Source: Vibrio proteolyticus NBRC 13287 (GTDB taxonomy: Bacteria > Pseudomonadota > Gammaproteobacteria > Enterobacterales > Vibrionaceae). Taken from it: DNA of 64,000 nucleotides. Under the pieces are notes generated by a model, which was not told where the DNA came from, searched no databases, and saw only the letters and a list, made by a program, of their open reading frames with translations. The stretch spans positions 1 to 64,000 of the forward strand of contig NZ_BATJ01000022.1 of assembly GCF_000467125.1 (NCBI RefSeq), in the 5' to 3' direction. Below are positions 1-8,381 of this stretch, piece after piece. Position 1 is the first letter of the stretch, and each line of letters begins with the position of its first letter. Position numbers and translations under genes: made by a program.

Positions 1-42
1 CTGTTCTTCTTTGTGACTTGCATCACTTCGGAAGAGGCGGTC

Positions 43-70
43 ATTTTAGCGAGATAAAGTTTAGTGTCAA
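43..70 (-). promoter_or_regulatory. Candidate rRNA-operon P2 promoter
   Basis: On the minus strand a consensus TTGACA (65-70) lies 16 bp from a TAAAAT -10 (43-48), about 125 bp downstream of the P1-like promoter. The tandem P1/P2 spacing matches rRNA operons of enteric bacteria and vibrios. The rest of the first 317 bases holds no credible gene; a 71-codon open frame there overlaps both promoters. Confidence 0.65.
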
Positions 71-162
71 CCACTTTTTTCAATCTTTTTTCAAGCATTT
101 CCGCTTGGCTAATTGACCTGCTCACCCGACTCTGTTTCTTTCGAAGCCTTGCCGTGTCAGCG

Positions 163-230
163 AGGGGGCATTATAGAGATCGCCGTCACGTTGGCAAGCC
201 CTTTTTCGCGTTTTTTTTGATTTTTTTATT
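163..230 (-). promoter_or_regulatory. Candidate rRNA-operon P1 promoter
   Basis: Read on the minus strand, a TTGCCA -35 element (192-197) and a perfect TATAAT -10 (170-175) are separated by 16 bp. The -10 is followed by a GC-rich discriminator (GCCCCC), and an A/T-rich block at 198-230 sits where an UP element would be. This combination is the hallmark of rRNA P1 promoters under stringent and growth-rate control. No gene inside the window is served by it, so the rRNA operon should begin just left of base 1. The assignment is inferred from promoter architecture only. Confidence 0.7.
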
Positions 231-317
231 GTTTGCGTATTTTCTATGCAAAACTCGTCATTTTCATCATTCTTCATAGTCAAAAATGCCATTCTTACCT
301 CTATATAAGGAGAAATT

Positions 318-866
318 ATGAGTGCTTTGCGCAGCTACAAAGGAATTGCTCCCCAAATAGGCGCCCATGTTTACATCGACTCAAGCTCTGTGTTGGTCGG
401 TGACATTACTATCGGCGACGACAGCAGTATCTGGCCGTTCGTTGCCGCCCGTGGTGACGTTAATCAGATCCGAATTGGCCAACGCACAAATGTTCAGGAT
501 GGCAGCGTCCTGCATGTCACGCATAAGAATAGTGAGAACCCAGACGGTTATCCTCTGATCATTGGCAATGATGTCACTATCGGCCATAAAGTTATGTTAC
601 ACGGTTGTACCATTGCTGACCGGGTATTGGTCGGGATGGGCGCTATCATCCTGGACGGGGTAATAATAGAAGAGGACGTTATGGTCGGGGCCGGAAGTCT
701 GGTGCCTCCGGGAAAGCGTCTGGAGAGTGGCTACCTGTATGTGGGCAGCCCGGTCAAACAAGCACGTCCACTCAGTGATAAGGAACGCGCCTTCTTACAG
801 AAATCCGCCGATAACTATGTACAGAATAAAAATGACTATCTGACTCAAGTCACCGTCATCAACTGA
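318..866 (+). CDS. yrdA: YrdA, gamma-carbonic-anhydrase-like hexapeptide-repeat protein
   Basis: A 182-residue left-handed beta-helix protein of the YrdA/PaaY gamma-carbonic anhydrase family. Residues from about 15 to 140 are hexapeptide repeats of the [LIV]-G-x-x type. His66, His90 and His95 fall where the three metal-binding histidines of the family lie, so a zinc or similar site appears intact. The physiological reaction of YrdA proteins is not settled. An AAGGAGA ribosome site lies directly upstream. It converges with yrdB: the last eight bases of the two coding regions overlap. The linkage to aroE, hemF and tsaC is conserved in enterobacteria and vibrios. Confidence 0.93.
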   Translation: MSALRSYKGIAPQIGAHVYIDSSSVLVGDITIGDDSSIWPFVAARGDVNQIRIGQRTNVQDGSVLHVTHKNSENPDGYPLIIGNDVTIGHKVMLHGCTIADRVLVGMGAIILDGVIIEEDVMVGAGSLVPPGKRLESGYLYVGSPVKQARPLSDKERAFLQKSADNYVQNKNDYLTQVTVIN

Positions 867-1125
867 TGATCTCGATCTGGCCGAACGGATTGAACTCTTC
901 ATCTTCGATCAAAGCTTCGGCCAACTCTTCCAAATCAAAGCGCAGCCCGGTAAACGCGTCAACTGCCTGTTGTGCTCCACAGACAGGCTGACCGGATAAC
1001 TTGGCCAACTCGCTAGCGGCCACAATGCACTCGATCAACGCGCCCGACTGCTGAGCCGGGAAGACAACCGCCTGGCGCTCTTCGTCCCAGCTCTGTACGT
1101 CCGGGAACAAGATTGACTGATTCAT
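859..1125 (-). CDS. yrdB: YrdB-type DUF1488 protein
   Basis: A small acidic soluble protein of 88 residues, recognised as the YrdB/DUF1488 family mostly from its position directly after aroE and its length. No catalytic motif is visible and the function is unknown. The start codon sits at the end of aroE (the two coding regions share one base), so translation is probably coupled. The C-terminus overlaps the end of yrdA on the other strand. Confidence 0.85.
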   Translation of the reverse strand: MNQSILFPDVQSWDEERQAVVFPAQQSGALIECIVAASELAKLSGQPVCGAQQAVDAFTGLRFDLEELAEALIEDEEFNPFGQIEIIS

Positions 1126-1958
1126 TACTGACCTTCCAGGTTCTTTCTTAATTCACGTAAAATTTGCCGGATGCCAGGACGCAAACCGCGCCACAACATA
1201 AAGCTTTCTGCTGCTTGCCCCACCAGCATCCCCAGACCATCATAAGCCGCCGCCGCCCCATTATCACTCGCCCATTGATTAAAGGTGGTTTTACCCGCGC
1301 CATACATCATATCGTACGCGTAAGTGCTGGGGGTAAAGATGGCCGCCGAAACGGCCGGCAGCTCACCGCTCAGGCTCGCGGAGGTCGAATTGATCACCAC
1401 ATCAAACCCCTGGTCTATCTCTTTCATGGCCACGGCCTTGATCGCACCATAGTGAGAAAACAGCGTGGCCAGCTGTTCGGCTTTGGCAAGGGTACGATTG
1501 GTGATGACGATCTCCGCCGGATGTTGGTCAAGCAAAGGCTTGAGCACACCACGTGCCGCACCGCCGGCCCCGATGAGCAAAATACGGGCCCCTTGCAGAG
1601 GCACCTGATACTGCAACAAGTCCTGAACCAAGCCTTCGCCATCGGTGTTGTCACCTAAAATGCCGCCATCATCAAGTTTCTTCAGCGTGTTCACGGCACC
1701 GGCCAGCTGCGCACGTTCAGTAAGACGAGTAGCAAACTGCACGGCGTCTTCTTTAAATGGCACAGTGACATTACACCCCTTGCCTCCGCTGGCAAAAAAC
1801 TGACGCGCCGCATCCATAAAGCCATCCACTGGCACTAACTCAGCCGTGTAGGTTAATGGCTGGTTCGTCTGACGGGCAAACAGGGTATGAATAAACGGAG
1901 ATTTACTGTGTCCGATCGGATTGCCAAATACGGCATAGCGGTCAACTGGTTGAATCAT
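1125..1958 (-). CDS. aroE: Shikimate dehydrogenase AroE
   Basis: NADPH-dependent reduction of 3-dehydroshikimate to shikimate in aromatic amino acid and chorismate synthesis; cytosolic. The 277-residue length is typical. The substrate-binding segment NVTVPFK ends in catalytic Lys69, its partner is Asp106 in GDNTDGEG, and the Rossmann turn GAGGAARG starts at residue 130. The C-terminal DGLGMLVGQAAESF helix characteristic of the family is present. It lies downstream of hemF on the same strand, but a strong terminator-like hairpin separates them, so aroE-yrdB may need partial readthrough or its own promoter. Confidence 0.97.
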   Translation of the reverse strand: MIQPVDRYAVFGNPIGHSKSPFIHTLFARQTNQPLTYTAELVPVDGFMDAARQFFASGGKGCNVTVPFKEDAVQFATRLTERAQLAGAVNTLKKLDDGGILGDNTDGEGLVQDLLQYQVPLQGARILLIGAGGAARGVLKPLLDQHPAEIVITNRTLAKAEQLATLFSHYGAIKAVAMKEIDQGFDVVINSTSASLSGELPAVSAAIFTPSTYAYDMMYGAGKTTFNQWASDNGAAAAYDGLGMLVGQAAESFMLWRGLRPGIRQILRELRKNLEGQ

Positions 1959-1971
1959 TGTGTTCCTGCCA

Positions 1972-2006
1972 CAAAACGAAAAGGGTCATTGTTACCCAAT
2001 GACCCT
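1972..2006 (-). terminator. Intrinsic terminator between hemF and aroE
   Basis: A perfect 10-bp inverted repeat (1982-1991 with 1997-2006, 5-nt loop) is followed on the minus strand by TTTTCGTTTT. It would end or attenuate transcription arriving from tsaC-hemF before aroE. The opposite strand lacks a T-run. Confidence 0.75.
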
Positions 2007-2033
2007 ATCACTAACCCTATACAGAAGAAAGTC

Positions 2034-2951
2034 TTACCAGGCGCGTGGCTTGAGGTAATGCTCATAGAGTTCAGCTTCAGCGCTGCCAGGCTCAACCTGA
2101 TAACGATATTCCCACCGCGCCAAAGGCGGCATTGACATCAGAATAGACTCGGTCCGGCCCCCACTTTGCAAGCCAAACAGGGTCCCCCGATCGTACACCA
2201 GGTTAAATTCCACGTAGCGGCCACGACGATAAAGCTGAAACTCGCGCTCACGTTCACCATATGGTGTGTCTTTGCGCCGCTGCACAATCGGGAGATACGC
2301 TTCGGCGTACCCTTCCCCGACAGCTTTGATGTACGCAAAACAGGTCTCAAACGGCCACTGATTCAAATCATCAAAAAACAGACCGCCAATTCCACGGGTC
2401 TCATCGCGGTGCGGCAGGAAGAAATAGTTGTCACACCAGGCTTTGTGCTTTGCGTACACCTCATCGCCAAACGGTGCGCACAGTGCTTTGGCCGTGTCGT
2501 GCCAGGAGTGGCAGTCTTGTTCGAAGGGATAGAATGGCGTTAAATCGAAGCCACCGCCAAACCACCAGATCGGATCTTCGCCTTCTTTTTCAGCAATAAA
2601 GAAACGTACGTTGGCGTGTGAGGTCGGTACATAGGGATTGTTGGGGTGCATCACCAACGACACGCCCATCGCTTCGAACCGGCGCCCCGCCAACTCCGGA
2701 CGATGGGCGGTTGCCGAAGCCGGCATCTGCTGACCCGCAACGTGGGAAAAGTTAACGCCGCCTTGCTCAAACACCGCACCATTTTTCATCACCCGGGTAC
2801 GACCACCACCGCCCAGTCGCTCTCCCGGCTCACGATGCCAGGCATCTTCGACAAACACAGCGTCGCCGTCTACCTGCTCTAATTGCTGACAAATCGAATC
2901 TTGCAGCTCGATCAGAAACTGCTTCACGGCCTGTTTATCTATGGCTGACAT
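2034..2951 (-). CDS. hemF: Oxygen-dependent coproporphyrinogen III oxidase HemF
   Basis: Aerobic oxidative decarboxylation of coproporphyrinogen III to protoporphyrinogen IX in haem synthesis. The 305-residue protein covers the family from end to end, including the conserved MHPNNPYVPTSHANVRFF-type segment, the WWFGGGFDLTPFYP motif and the RRGRYVEFNLVYDRGT block near the C-terminus. It lies 30 bp after tsaC on the same strand, as in other vibrios. Confidence 0.98.
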   Translation of the reverse strand: MSAIDKQAVKQFLIELQDSICQQLEQVDGDAVFVEDAWHREPGERLGGGGRTRVMKNGAVFEQGGVNFSHVAGQQMPASATAHRPELAGRRFEAMGVSLVMHPNNPYVPTSHANVRFFIAEKEGEDPIWWFGGGFDLTPFYPFEQDCHSWHDTAKALCAPFGDEVYAKHKAWCDNYFFLPHRDETRGIGGLFFDDLNQWPFETCFAYIKAVGEGYAEAYLPIVQRRKDTPYGEREREFQLYRRGRYVEFNLVYDRGTLFGLQSGGRTESILMSMPPLARWEYRYQVEPGSAEAELYEHYLKPRAW

Positions 2952-2981
2952 CTTTTTACCTTCCTTTACGACTGCGCAGGG

Positions 2982-3539
2982 TTAACCCTGTCTTAATATT
3001 TGCGATGTTTTTGCGTCACGAATCTCACTCGGTTTGTCACGGCCGCCCGTTTCTCCGTGCAGAATTGCCACCAGTTGCTCGCCCAGTTGTTGCTCAACTT
3101 CTTCTGTGGTCATGCACGGCGGCTGACCGCTCAGATTCGCGCTGGTAGAGGTTAACGGTTTTCCAAACGCATCACACATTTTTTGCACCAAAGGATGATC
3201 CGTCACACGCACTGCAATTGAATCAAACTGACCCGATACCCAATTCGACACTTTATCGCTGCATGGCATAATCCACGTCACAGGCCCGGGCCATGTGGCA
3301 TGAACCTTGTCCAGTTGCTCCGCAGTGAGCTGGGATTCATCAATGTACGGCAGTAATTGGTCGTAACTGGCGGCGATCAAAATCAGGCCTTTTTCTACCG
3401 GGCGCTGCTTCAGTTTGAGCAATTTGGCAATCGCTTCCGGGTTATCCGGATCACACCCCACACCGAAAACCCCCTCGGTCGGGTAAGCAATCACTTCCCC
3501 CTGACGGAGTGCATTCAGTGCTTGTTCAAAGTTATCCAC
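2982..3539 (-). CDS. tsaC: Threonylcarbamoyl-AMP synthase TsaC
   Basis: Makes threonylcarbamoyl-AMP from threonine, bicarbonate and ATP, the first step of the t6A37 modification of ANN-decoding tRNAs (also called YrdC/RimN). The 185-residue single YrdC domain carries the N-terminal YPTEGVFGVGCD segment, a K-x-R-type motif (KLKQRP) and the STSANLSG nucleotide-binding motif. The short single-domain form is the TsaC rather than the Sua5 type. It is the first gene of the leftward tsaC-hemF-aroE-yrdB group and diverges from purE. Confidence 0.95.
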   Translation of the reverse strand: MDNFEQALNALRQGEVIAYPTEGVFGVGCDPDNPEAIAKLLKLKQRPVEKGLILIAASYDQLLPYIDESQLTAEQLDKVHATWPGPVTWIMPCSDKVSNWVSGQFDSIAVRVTDHPLVQKMCDAFGKPLTSTSANLSGQPPCMTTEEVEQQLGEQLVAILHGETGGRDKPSEIRDAKTSQILRQG

Positions 3540-3649
3540 CTTAACTTCCTTTCTCTACTTGCGTTGATTTGCGCTAAGTGTACAAACAATCGCTGGCGCT
3601 GACTAAAGCAATTTATTTATAGAATGTATCAATCAGCCGAACCACCTCG

Positions 3650-3687
3650 GCGCAAACGTTTGCCTGAGAGAAAAATCCCCGTATAAT
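3650..3687 (+). promoter_or_regulatory. purE promoter with PurR operator
   Basis: The 16-mer at 3650-3665 (GCGCAAACGTTTGCCT) is an almost perfect PurR box. It overlaps a TTGCCT -35 (3660-3665) placed 16 bp from a consensus TATAAT (3682-3687). An operator over the -35 element is the E. coli purEK arrangement, so repression by PurR with hypoxanthine or guanine is expected. A 7-bp hairpin (3698-3714) lies in the short leader before purE. Confidence 0.88.
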
Positions 3688-3751
3688 GCGCACGCAACTC
3701 GTGGAAACCACGAGAGACATCACCTAGATTTGCAGCACGAAGGAGTTAGAG

Positions 3752-4237
3752 ATGAAAGTCGGTATCATCATGGGGTCTCAGTCAGACTGGCCAACAATGA
3801 AACTTGCAGCAGAAATGCTCGATCAGTTCGGCGTGGCGTACGAAACCAAAGTGGTTTCCGCCCACCGCACCCCGCACCTGCTGGCCGACTATGCCACCAG
3901 CGCCAAACAACGTGGCCTGAAAGTGATCATCGCAGGGGCCGGTGGCGCAGCTCACCTGCCAGGCATGACGGCCGCCTTTACCAGTTTACCGGTTCTGGGT
4001 GTGCCGGTTCAGTCGCGTGCGCTGTCCGGTCTCGACTCCCTCTATTCGATTGTACAGATGCCCAAAGGCATCGCGGTCGGCACATTGGCGATTGGTGAAG
4101 CCGGTGCGGCGAACGCTGGCCTGCTAGCGGCCCAGATAATCGGTACCTTTGATGACGCTGTCATGGCCAAAGTGGAAGCGTTCCGCAGCGCGCAGACCGA
4201 AACGGTACTGGCGAACCCGAACCCGGCCGGAGAGTAA
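3752..4237 (+). CDS. purE: N5-carboxyaminoimidazole ribonucleotide mutase PurE
   Basis: Converts N5-CAIR to CAIR in de novo purine synthesis. The 161-residue class I PurE has GSQSDWPTM at the N-terminus, the SAHRTP motif with the catalytic histidine, and the GAGGAAHLPG loop. AAGGAG lies 6-10 bases upstream of the ATG. It forms an operon with purK, whose ATG follows the purE stop by 4 bp. Confidence 0.98.
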   Translation: MKVGIIMGSQSDWPTMKLAAEMLDQFGVAYETKVVSAHRTPHLLADYATSAKQRGLKVIIAGAGGAAHLPGMTAAFTSLPVLGVPVQSRALSGLDSLYSIVQMPKGIAVGTLAIGEAGAANAGLLAAQIIGTFDDAVMAKVEAFRSAQTETVLANPNPAGE

Positions 4238-4241
4238 CACC

Positions 4242-5372
4242 ATGCACGTACTGGTACTGGGTGCCGGACAACTGGCACGTATGATGTCACTGGCCGGAGC
4301 GCCACTCAACATACAGATCACCGCCTTTGATGTGGTCAGCGAAAACATCGTCCATCCACTGACTCAAACCATACTGGGTCATGGCCTGGGCAACGCCATC
4401 GAACAAGCAGATGTGATCACCGCTGAGTTTGAACACATTCCCCATGCGGTGCTGGATGCGTGTGAGCGCAGCGGAAAGTTTCTGCCAACCACGCAAGCGA
4501 TCAAAGCAGGCGGCGATCGACGCCTGGAAAAGGCGCTACTGGACACCGCTGGCGTACGCAATGCCAAATACGCCGTGATCACCCAACGCGCCGATTTTGA
4601 TGCAGCGATTGCTGAAGTGGGTGTGCCGATGGTACTCAAAACCGCATTGGGCGGCTACGATGGCAAAGGTCAGTGGCGACTGAAAGATAGGCAGCACGCT
4701 GAGGCAGTCTGGGCGGAAATGGCGCAGGCTCTGGCCGCCTCAGACCAGCAAGCCATTGTTGCCGAAGAGTTTGTCGCCTTTGATCGCGAAGTTTCCTTAG
4801 TGGGCGCCCGCAGCAAAAATGGAGACATCGCGGTGTACCCGCTGGCGGAAAACGTGCATGTCGATGGCGTATTGAGCCTGTCCACCGCCATTGATGCCCC
4901 GGAGCTTCAGGCAGAGGCCAAGCAGATGTTCCGTGCCGTGGCCGACAGTCTAAACTACGTTGGGGTGCTGGCACTGGAGTTCTTTGATGTCGGGGGGGCA
5001 CTGCTGGTGAATGAAATTGCGCCACGCGTACACAACTCCGGCCACTGGACCCAACAAGGTGCGGAAACCTGTCAGTTTGAAAACCATCTGCGTGCAGTGT
5101 GTGGCCTGCCACTTGGCAGCACCAAACTGATCCGCGAAACCGCCATGATTAACATTCTTGGTCAGGATCAGGTTCCAGATGCCCTGCTGGCCATGCCGGG
5201 TGTGCACGTACACTGGTACGGTAAAGTGCAACGCGCAGGACGCAAAATGGGCCACATTAATGTGTGTGGTGATTACAGTGGTGAGCTGCAACGCAGTCTG
5301 TGTGCGCTGGCGGATGTACTCGCTCCGGAGCACTATCCAGCGGTCCATGCGTTTGCCAACAAACGGCAGTAA
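4242..5372 (+). CDS. purK: N5-carboxyaminoimidazole ribonucleotide synthase PurK
   Basis: ATP-grasp enzyme that carboxylates AIR with bicarbonate to give N5-CAIR, the substrate of PurE. The start was placed at the ATG encoding MHVLVLGAGQ, which gives 376 residues and a normal N-terminal Rossmann-like segment; the frame is open further upstream inside purE but that extension is not family sequence. The TALGGYDGKGQW glycine-rich ATP loop and the NEIAPRVHNSGHWT metal/ATP segment are intact. Confidence 0.97.
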   Translation: MHVLVLGAGQLARMMSLAGAPLNIQITAFDVVSENIVHPLTQTILGHGLGNAIEQADVITAEFEHIPHAVLDACERSGKFLPTTQAIKAGGDRRLEKALLDTAGVRNAKYAVITQRADFDAAIAEVGVPMVLKTALGGYDGKGQWRLKDRQHAEAVWAEMAQALAASDQQAIVAEEFVAFDREVSLVGARSKNGDIAVYPLAENVHVDGVLSLSTAIDAPELQAEAKQMFRAVADSLNYVGVLALEFFDVGGALLVNEIAPRVHNSGHWTQQGAETCQFENHLRAVCGLPLGSTKLIRETAMINILGQDQVPDALLAMPGVHVHWYGKVQRAGRKMGHINVCGDYSGELQRSLCALADVLAPEHYPAVHAFANKRQ

Positions 5373-5400
5373 AAAAACGGCGCTTTCGGCGCCGTTTTTT
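5372..5400. terminator. Bidirectional terminator purK / zinc-finger gene
   Basis: A GC-rich stem (CGGCGC with GCGCCG) is flanked by A-run and T-run on both sides, so it functions symmetrically for purEK and for the convergent leftward cluster ending at 5399. The purK stop codon is its first base. Confidence 0.92.
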
Positions 5401-5965
5401 ATGCTTCATGCTGTAGGTGCTGGCACTTCCGATTGGCACACTGTCGCCGCACACCACTGACCAGTTTCTTCTCAACCAGCAGCGGGTAATGACACACCTC
5501 GCAAACTCCCGCCAACGGCGGTTGGTTCACAGCAAATTTGCATTTCGGGTAATGGTCACAGGCGTAGAACAGCTTACCGAAACGAGTTTTGCGCTCCACC
5601 AGATGTCCCTTGCCACACTCTGGACAACCAAACTGCGCTGACTCCGCCTGCGGAGGTTTGTCTGGAGATTCAATATGGTGACATTGAGGGTAGGCACTGC
5701 AGCCAATGAACATCCCGTAACGTCCCTGCCGCAGAACCAGTTCACTGCCGCACTCAGGACACGGCACACCCAGTTCTTTAACAATGTGCCCATCATTCTG
5801 GTGCAACGGACGGAGGTAATCACAAGCCGGGTAATGCGAGCAGCCAAGAAAGGCGCCATGTTTTCCATGGCGCAATTGTAATTTTCCACCACAGACCGGG
5901 CACGGCTCGTGCTCCAGTGCATGTTCATGGGCGGAAAACAGTTTGTCGTCGATTTTGTTACTCAT
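5399..5965 (-). CDS. Topoisomerase-I-type C4 zinc-finger protein (YrdD-like)
   Basis: A 188-residue protein made of four C4 zinc ribbons: Cys22/25/42/48, Cys69/72/89/95, Cys114/117/136/142 and Cys155/158/176/181. These resemble the DNA-binding fingers at the C-terminus of topoisomerase I, but no topoisomerase catalytic domain is present; it is the stand-alone family found beside smg-dprA in gammaproteobacteria. Its role is presumably single-stranded nucleic-acid binding, which is inference. It is the last gene of the leftward dprA-smg cluster. Confidence 0.9.
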   Translation of the reverse strand: MSNKIDDKLFSAHEHALEHEPCPVCGGKLQLRHGKHGAFLGCSHYPACDYLRPLHQNDGHIVKELGVPCPECGSELVLRQGRYGMFIGCSAYPQCHHIESPDKPPQAESAQFGCPECGKGHLVERKTRFGKLFYACDHYPKCKFAVNQPPLAGVCEVCHYPLLVEKKLVSGVRRQCANRKCQHLQHEA

Positions 5966-5980
5966 AGCCAGGCGAAGAAC

Positions 5981-6457
5981 TCAGTGCAGAATACCCTGCT
6001 CTTTGGTGTACAACAGCTCTTCCATTAGCGTATAGGCATTTTCATTCCCCGGTACATTGAACAGCACCATCAGAATGATCCATTTGAGGTCATCCAGCTC
6101 AAACTCGTGGGTTTCCAATCCCATCACCCGGTCAATCACCATCTCGCGGGTTTCACTGGTCAACACTTTAATTTGCTCCAGGAACAGAAGAAAACCCCGG
6201 CACTCCAGATCCAGACGCTCCATCTCTTTCGGCGTATAAATACGCGACGATGTTGCGGCACTGGTGGCGATCGCAGAATGCGTATCGCTCTGTTGCAACG
6301 CGGCCAAATCCTCTAACCATTGGAGAGCCTTATAAATATCTTTCTGGTGAAACCCGGCACGAAGCAGTTCTTCTTCCAGTTCGTCCTGGTCCACCTGTAA
6401 CTCTGCATCGCTATGGATGTAGGTTTCGAACAAATACATCAGTATGTCCATCATCAT
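5981..6457 (-). CDS. smg: Smg family protein (DUF494)
   Basis: A 158-residue Smg protein, recognised by the N-terminal DILMYLFETYIHSDAE segment. The function is unknown. Three ATG codons stand in tandem at the start; a GGGGAGGGG ribosome site just upstream would serve any of them. The stop of dprA lies 2 bp before the first ATG, so the two are translationally linked. The gene order dprA-smg-zinc-finger is conserved in enterobacteria. Confidence 0.93.
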   Translation of the reverse strand: MMMDILMYLFETYIHSDAELQVDQDELEEELLRAGFHQKDIYKALQWLEDLAALQQSDTHSAIATSAATSSRIYTPKEMERLDLECRGFLLFLEQIKVLTSETREMVIDRVMGLETHEFELDDLKWIILMVLFNVPGNENAYTLMEELLYTKEQGILH

Positions 6458-6459
6458 AG

Positions 6460-7584
6460 CTAGCCCCTCCCCTTACGAATATAGCCACCTGTAACTGCAA
6501 CAACGTGCCCTGAGAGCTCTAGCTCCAGGAGCTGCATCATGACTTCATGCACAGGTATATTGGTCCTGTTTGCAAGAATATCAACTGGTGTCGCCTCATT
6601 CCCTACGTTAGCTAACAGCTCGGCAAATGGCAATTCTTCTCTGCTGTCATTTTGCGTAAACAGCGCCGGCTGTGGGTACGGGCTTTGAGACACAGACCAG
6701 TTTACCAAGTTCTCTATTTCATCTAAGACGTCTTTTGCACTTTGCACAAGGCAAGCACCGTTTTTTATCAGTTGGTTACCACCGCGACTGGTCGGGCTGT
6801 GAATCGATCCCGGCAAGGCAAACACATCCCGGCCCTGCTCGGCCGCATAGCGTGCCGTGATCAAAGAGCCACTTTTTTCTGCGGCTTCCACCACCAGCAC
6901 CCCAACCGACAAACCGCTAATGATCCGGTTACGGCGCGGAAAATGCTCAGCGCGAGGTTTGGCATCCGGACGAAACTCCGACACCAGCGCACCTTGCTCA
7001 CGGATACGCTCGGCCAGTTTTCGATGCCGGGCCGGATAAAGGTGTTGTAGACCACTGCCAAGCACCGCCACCGTCTCACCACCGCCCAATAAAGCACCAT
7101 CGTGCGCATGCCCGTCGATGCCAAGCGCCAGCCCGCTGGTGACAACCAGTCCATGCCGGCTGAACTCCGTCGCAAAGGCTTTGGCGCATGCCAGCCCGTC
7201 CACACTGGCATTACGGCTTCCCACCATCGCCAATTGAGGCTCAACCAAACAGGCCAGCCTGCCCGACACAAACAGCTGGGGAGGCGGTGACGGAACCTGT
7301 TTCAGCAGCGCCGGATACGCCACGCACTGACTGGTCAAAATATGCCGGTCTGCACTTTGTGCTCGCCACTCCAGGCACGACAGTGCGATCGCCGGTGCCT
7401 GGTGGTGTAAAAAGCGGATTTGCTCCGGACTCAGCCCCAGCGCGGCCAGCTCTGCCGAGCAAAGGTTCACCAGTGCCTGCGGACTGGCTCTGGCCAGCAG
7501 ATGACTCAGGCCACGGCTACCCAGTTTGGGCACCGCGGTCAGAGTCAGCCAAGCCAACAGCTCAGCATCACTCACGGTTACCAT
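6460..7584 (-). CDS. dprA: DNA-processing protein DprA
   Basis: Binds incoming single-stranded DNA and loads RecA during natural transformation. In this 374-residue protein an N-terminal SAM-like region is followed by the Rossmann-type Smf core (VGSRNAS, VTSGLALGIDGHAHDGAL, VLGSGLQHLYPARHRKLA, EFRP, PRRNRIISGLS) and a C-terminal winged helix from about residue 310. The gene is intact, as is comM at 22.8-24.3 kb, consistent with a transformable vibrio. Its start overlaps the end of the upstream gene by 7 bp. Confidence 0.97.
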   Translation of the reverse strand: MVTVSDAELLAWLTLTAVPKLGSRGLSHLLARASPQALVNLCSAELAALGLSPEQIRFLHHQAPAIALSCLEWRAQSADRHILTSQCVAYPALLKQVPSPPPQLFVSGRLACLVEPQLAMVGSRNASVDGLACAKAFATEFSRHGLVVTSGLALGIDGHAHDGALLGGGETVAVLGSGLQHLYPARHRKLAERIREQGALVSEFRPDAKPRAEHFPRRNRIISGLSVGVLVVEAAEKSGSLITARYAAEQGRDVFALPGSIHSPTSRGGNQLIKNGACLVQSAKDVLDEIENLVNWSVSQSPYPQPALFTQNDSREELPFAELLANVGNEATPVDILANRTNIPVHEVMMQLLELELSGHVVAVTGGYIRKGRG

Positions 7585-8381
7585 GCAACCACCCGTGTCG
7601 CCTGACTAACCGGCGCCACACTGTCGGTGATCAGCGCCAAAGCAAAGGGGGATTTGACCTGAGTGACCATCAACTGCCCGATGGCACGTTCGGGCAGCGT
7701 CCATGCCAGTTCATCCAATTGGGCCCCTGGTTGAGACAATCCTAGCCGCTGGCCGGCTTGTAAGGTCGTTCCCTCTTGTTGACGAAGTATCAGCCATTGC
7801 CCAGCGTCCAGATAACGCCGCCCGTCAAGGCTGCTGACGATCACCACGTCGGGGTTCACCTGCACACTTTGTCCTGGCTGCAAGCGCGATGCGGCACGAA
7901 AGGGCAGTGCAATGTCCCCCGCACGCACTTCCTGTTGCTGCCATCCAAGCTGCAGCACACTGAACGCGGTGTGCGACGCCGTCAGTCGCGCGTTGGCTAC
8001 CTGACGCAGCGCCACGACCTCGGCCTCAGCGAACGCGACACGCTGCATCGGCCGCCAAATCGACCAGTGCAATTCGGTATGCTGCCCTGCCAGCACAATC
8101 ATATGCGCACTGGTTAAGTAATCACGCGCCTCACTGCCGCCGACCACCAAAGGCGCCGCGGCAAACTGATCCGCACTCAGCAGCCGGGCCGTGCCCCACT
8201 CAGGCGGCGCATCGGTCAGTCCATCGCCACGGCTCGCCACCGGAAGCACTCGTACCTGAGGACGGACTGTGACTAGCTGAATAGTATCCGGTGGCGATAA
8301 CGGCTCGTCCGCCATCACAGGCCAGGTGATACTGGTCAGCCCCAGCCAGATAAGGGAAAAGTAACGAAAAAGTCGCAACAT
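7578..8381 (-). CDS. Exported LysM-family-like protein, LysM motif not seen
   Basis: A 267-residue protein with an N-terminal signal peptide (hydrophobic residues 8-24, then AMADEP-like cleavage region). Its position upstream of dprA and divergent from def matches the LysM peptidoglycan-binding protein of other vibrios, and the C-terminal region looks like that family's conserved part, but I cannot find a LysM repeat in the N-terminal part. It is therefore either a LysM-lacking variant or a different exported protein. Overlaps dprA by 7 bp, so co-expression is likely. Confidence 0.7.
   Translation of the reverse strand: MLRLFRYFSLIWLGLTSITWPVMADEPLSPPDTIQLVTVRPQVRVLPVASRGDGLTDAPPEWGTARLLSADQFAAAPLVVGGSEARDYLTSAHMIVLAGQHTELHWSIWRPMQRVAFAEAEVVALRQVANARLTASHTAFSVLQLGWQQQEVRAGDIALPFRAASRLQPGQSVQVNPDVVIVSSLDGRRYLDAGQWLILRQQEGTTLQAGQRLGLSQPGAQLDELAWTLPERAIGQLMVTQVKSPFALALITDSVAPVSQATRVVAW

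Noticed and set aside
64..279. 71-codon plus-strand frame at the left edge
   Set aside because: Lies over the rRNA-type promoters and is Phe/Leu-rich because of T-runs; no ribosome site.
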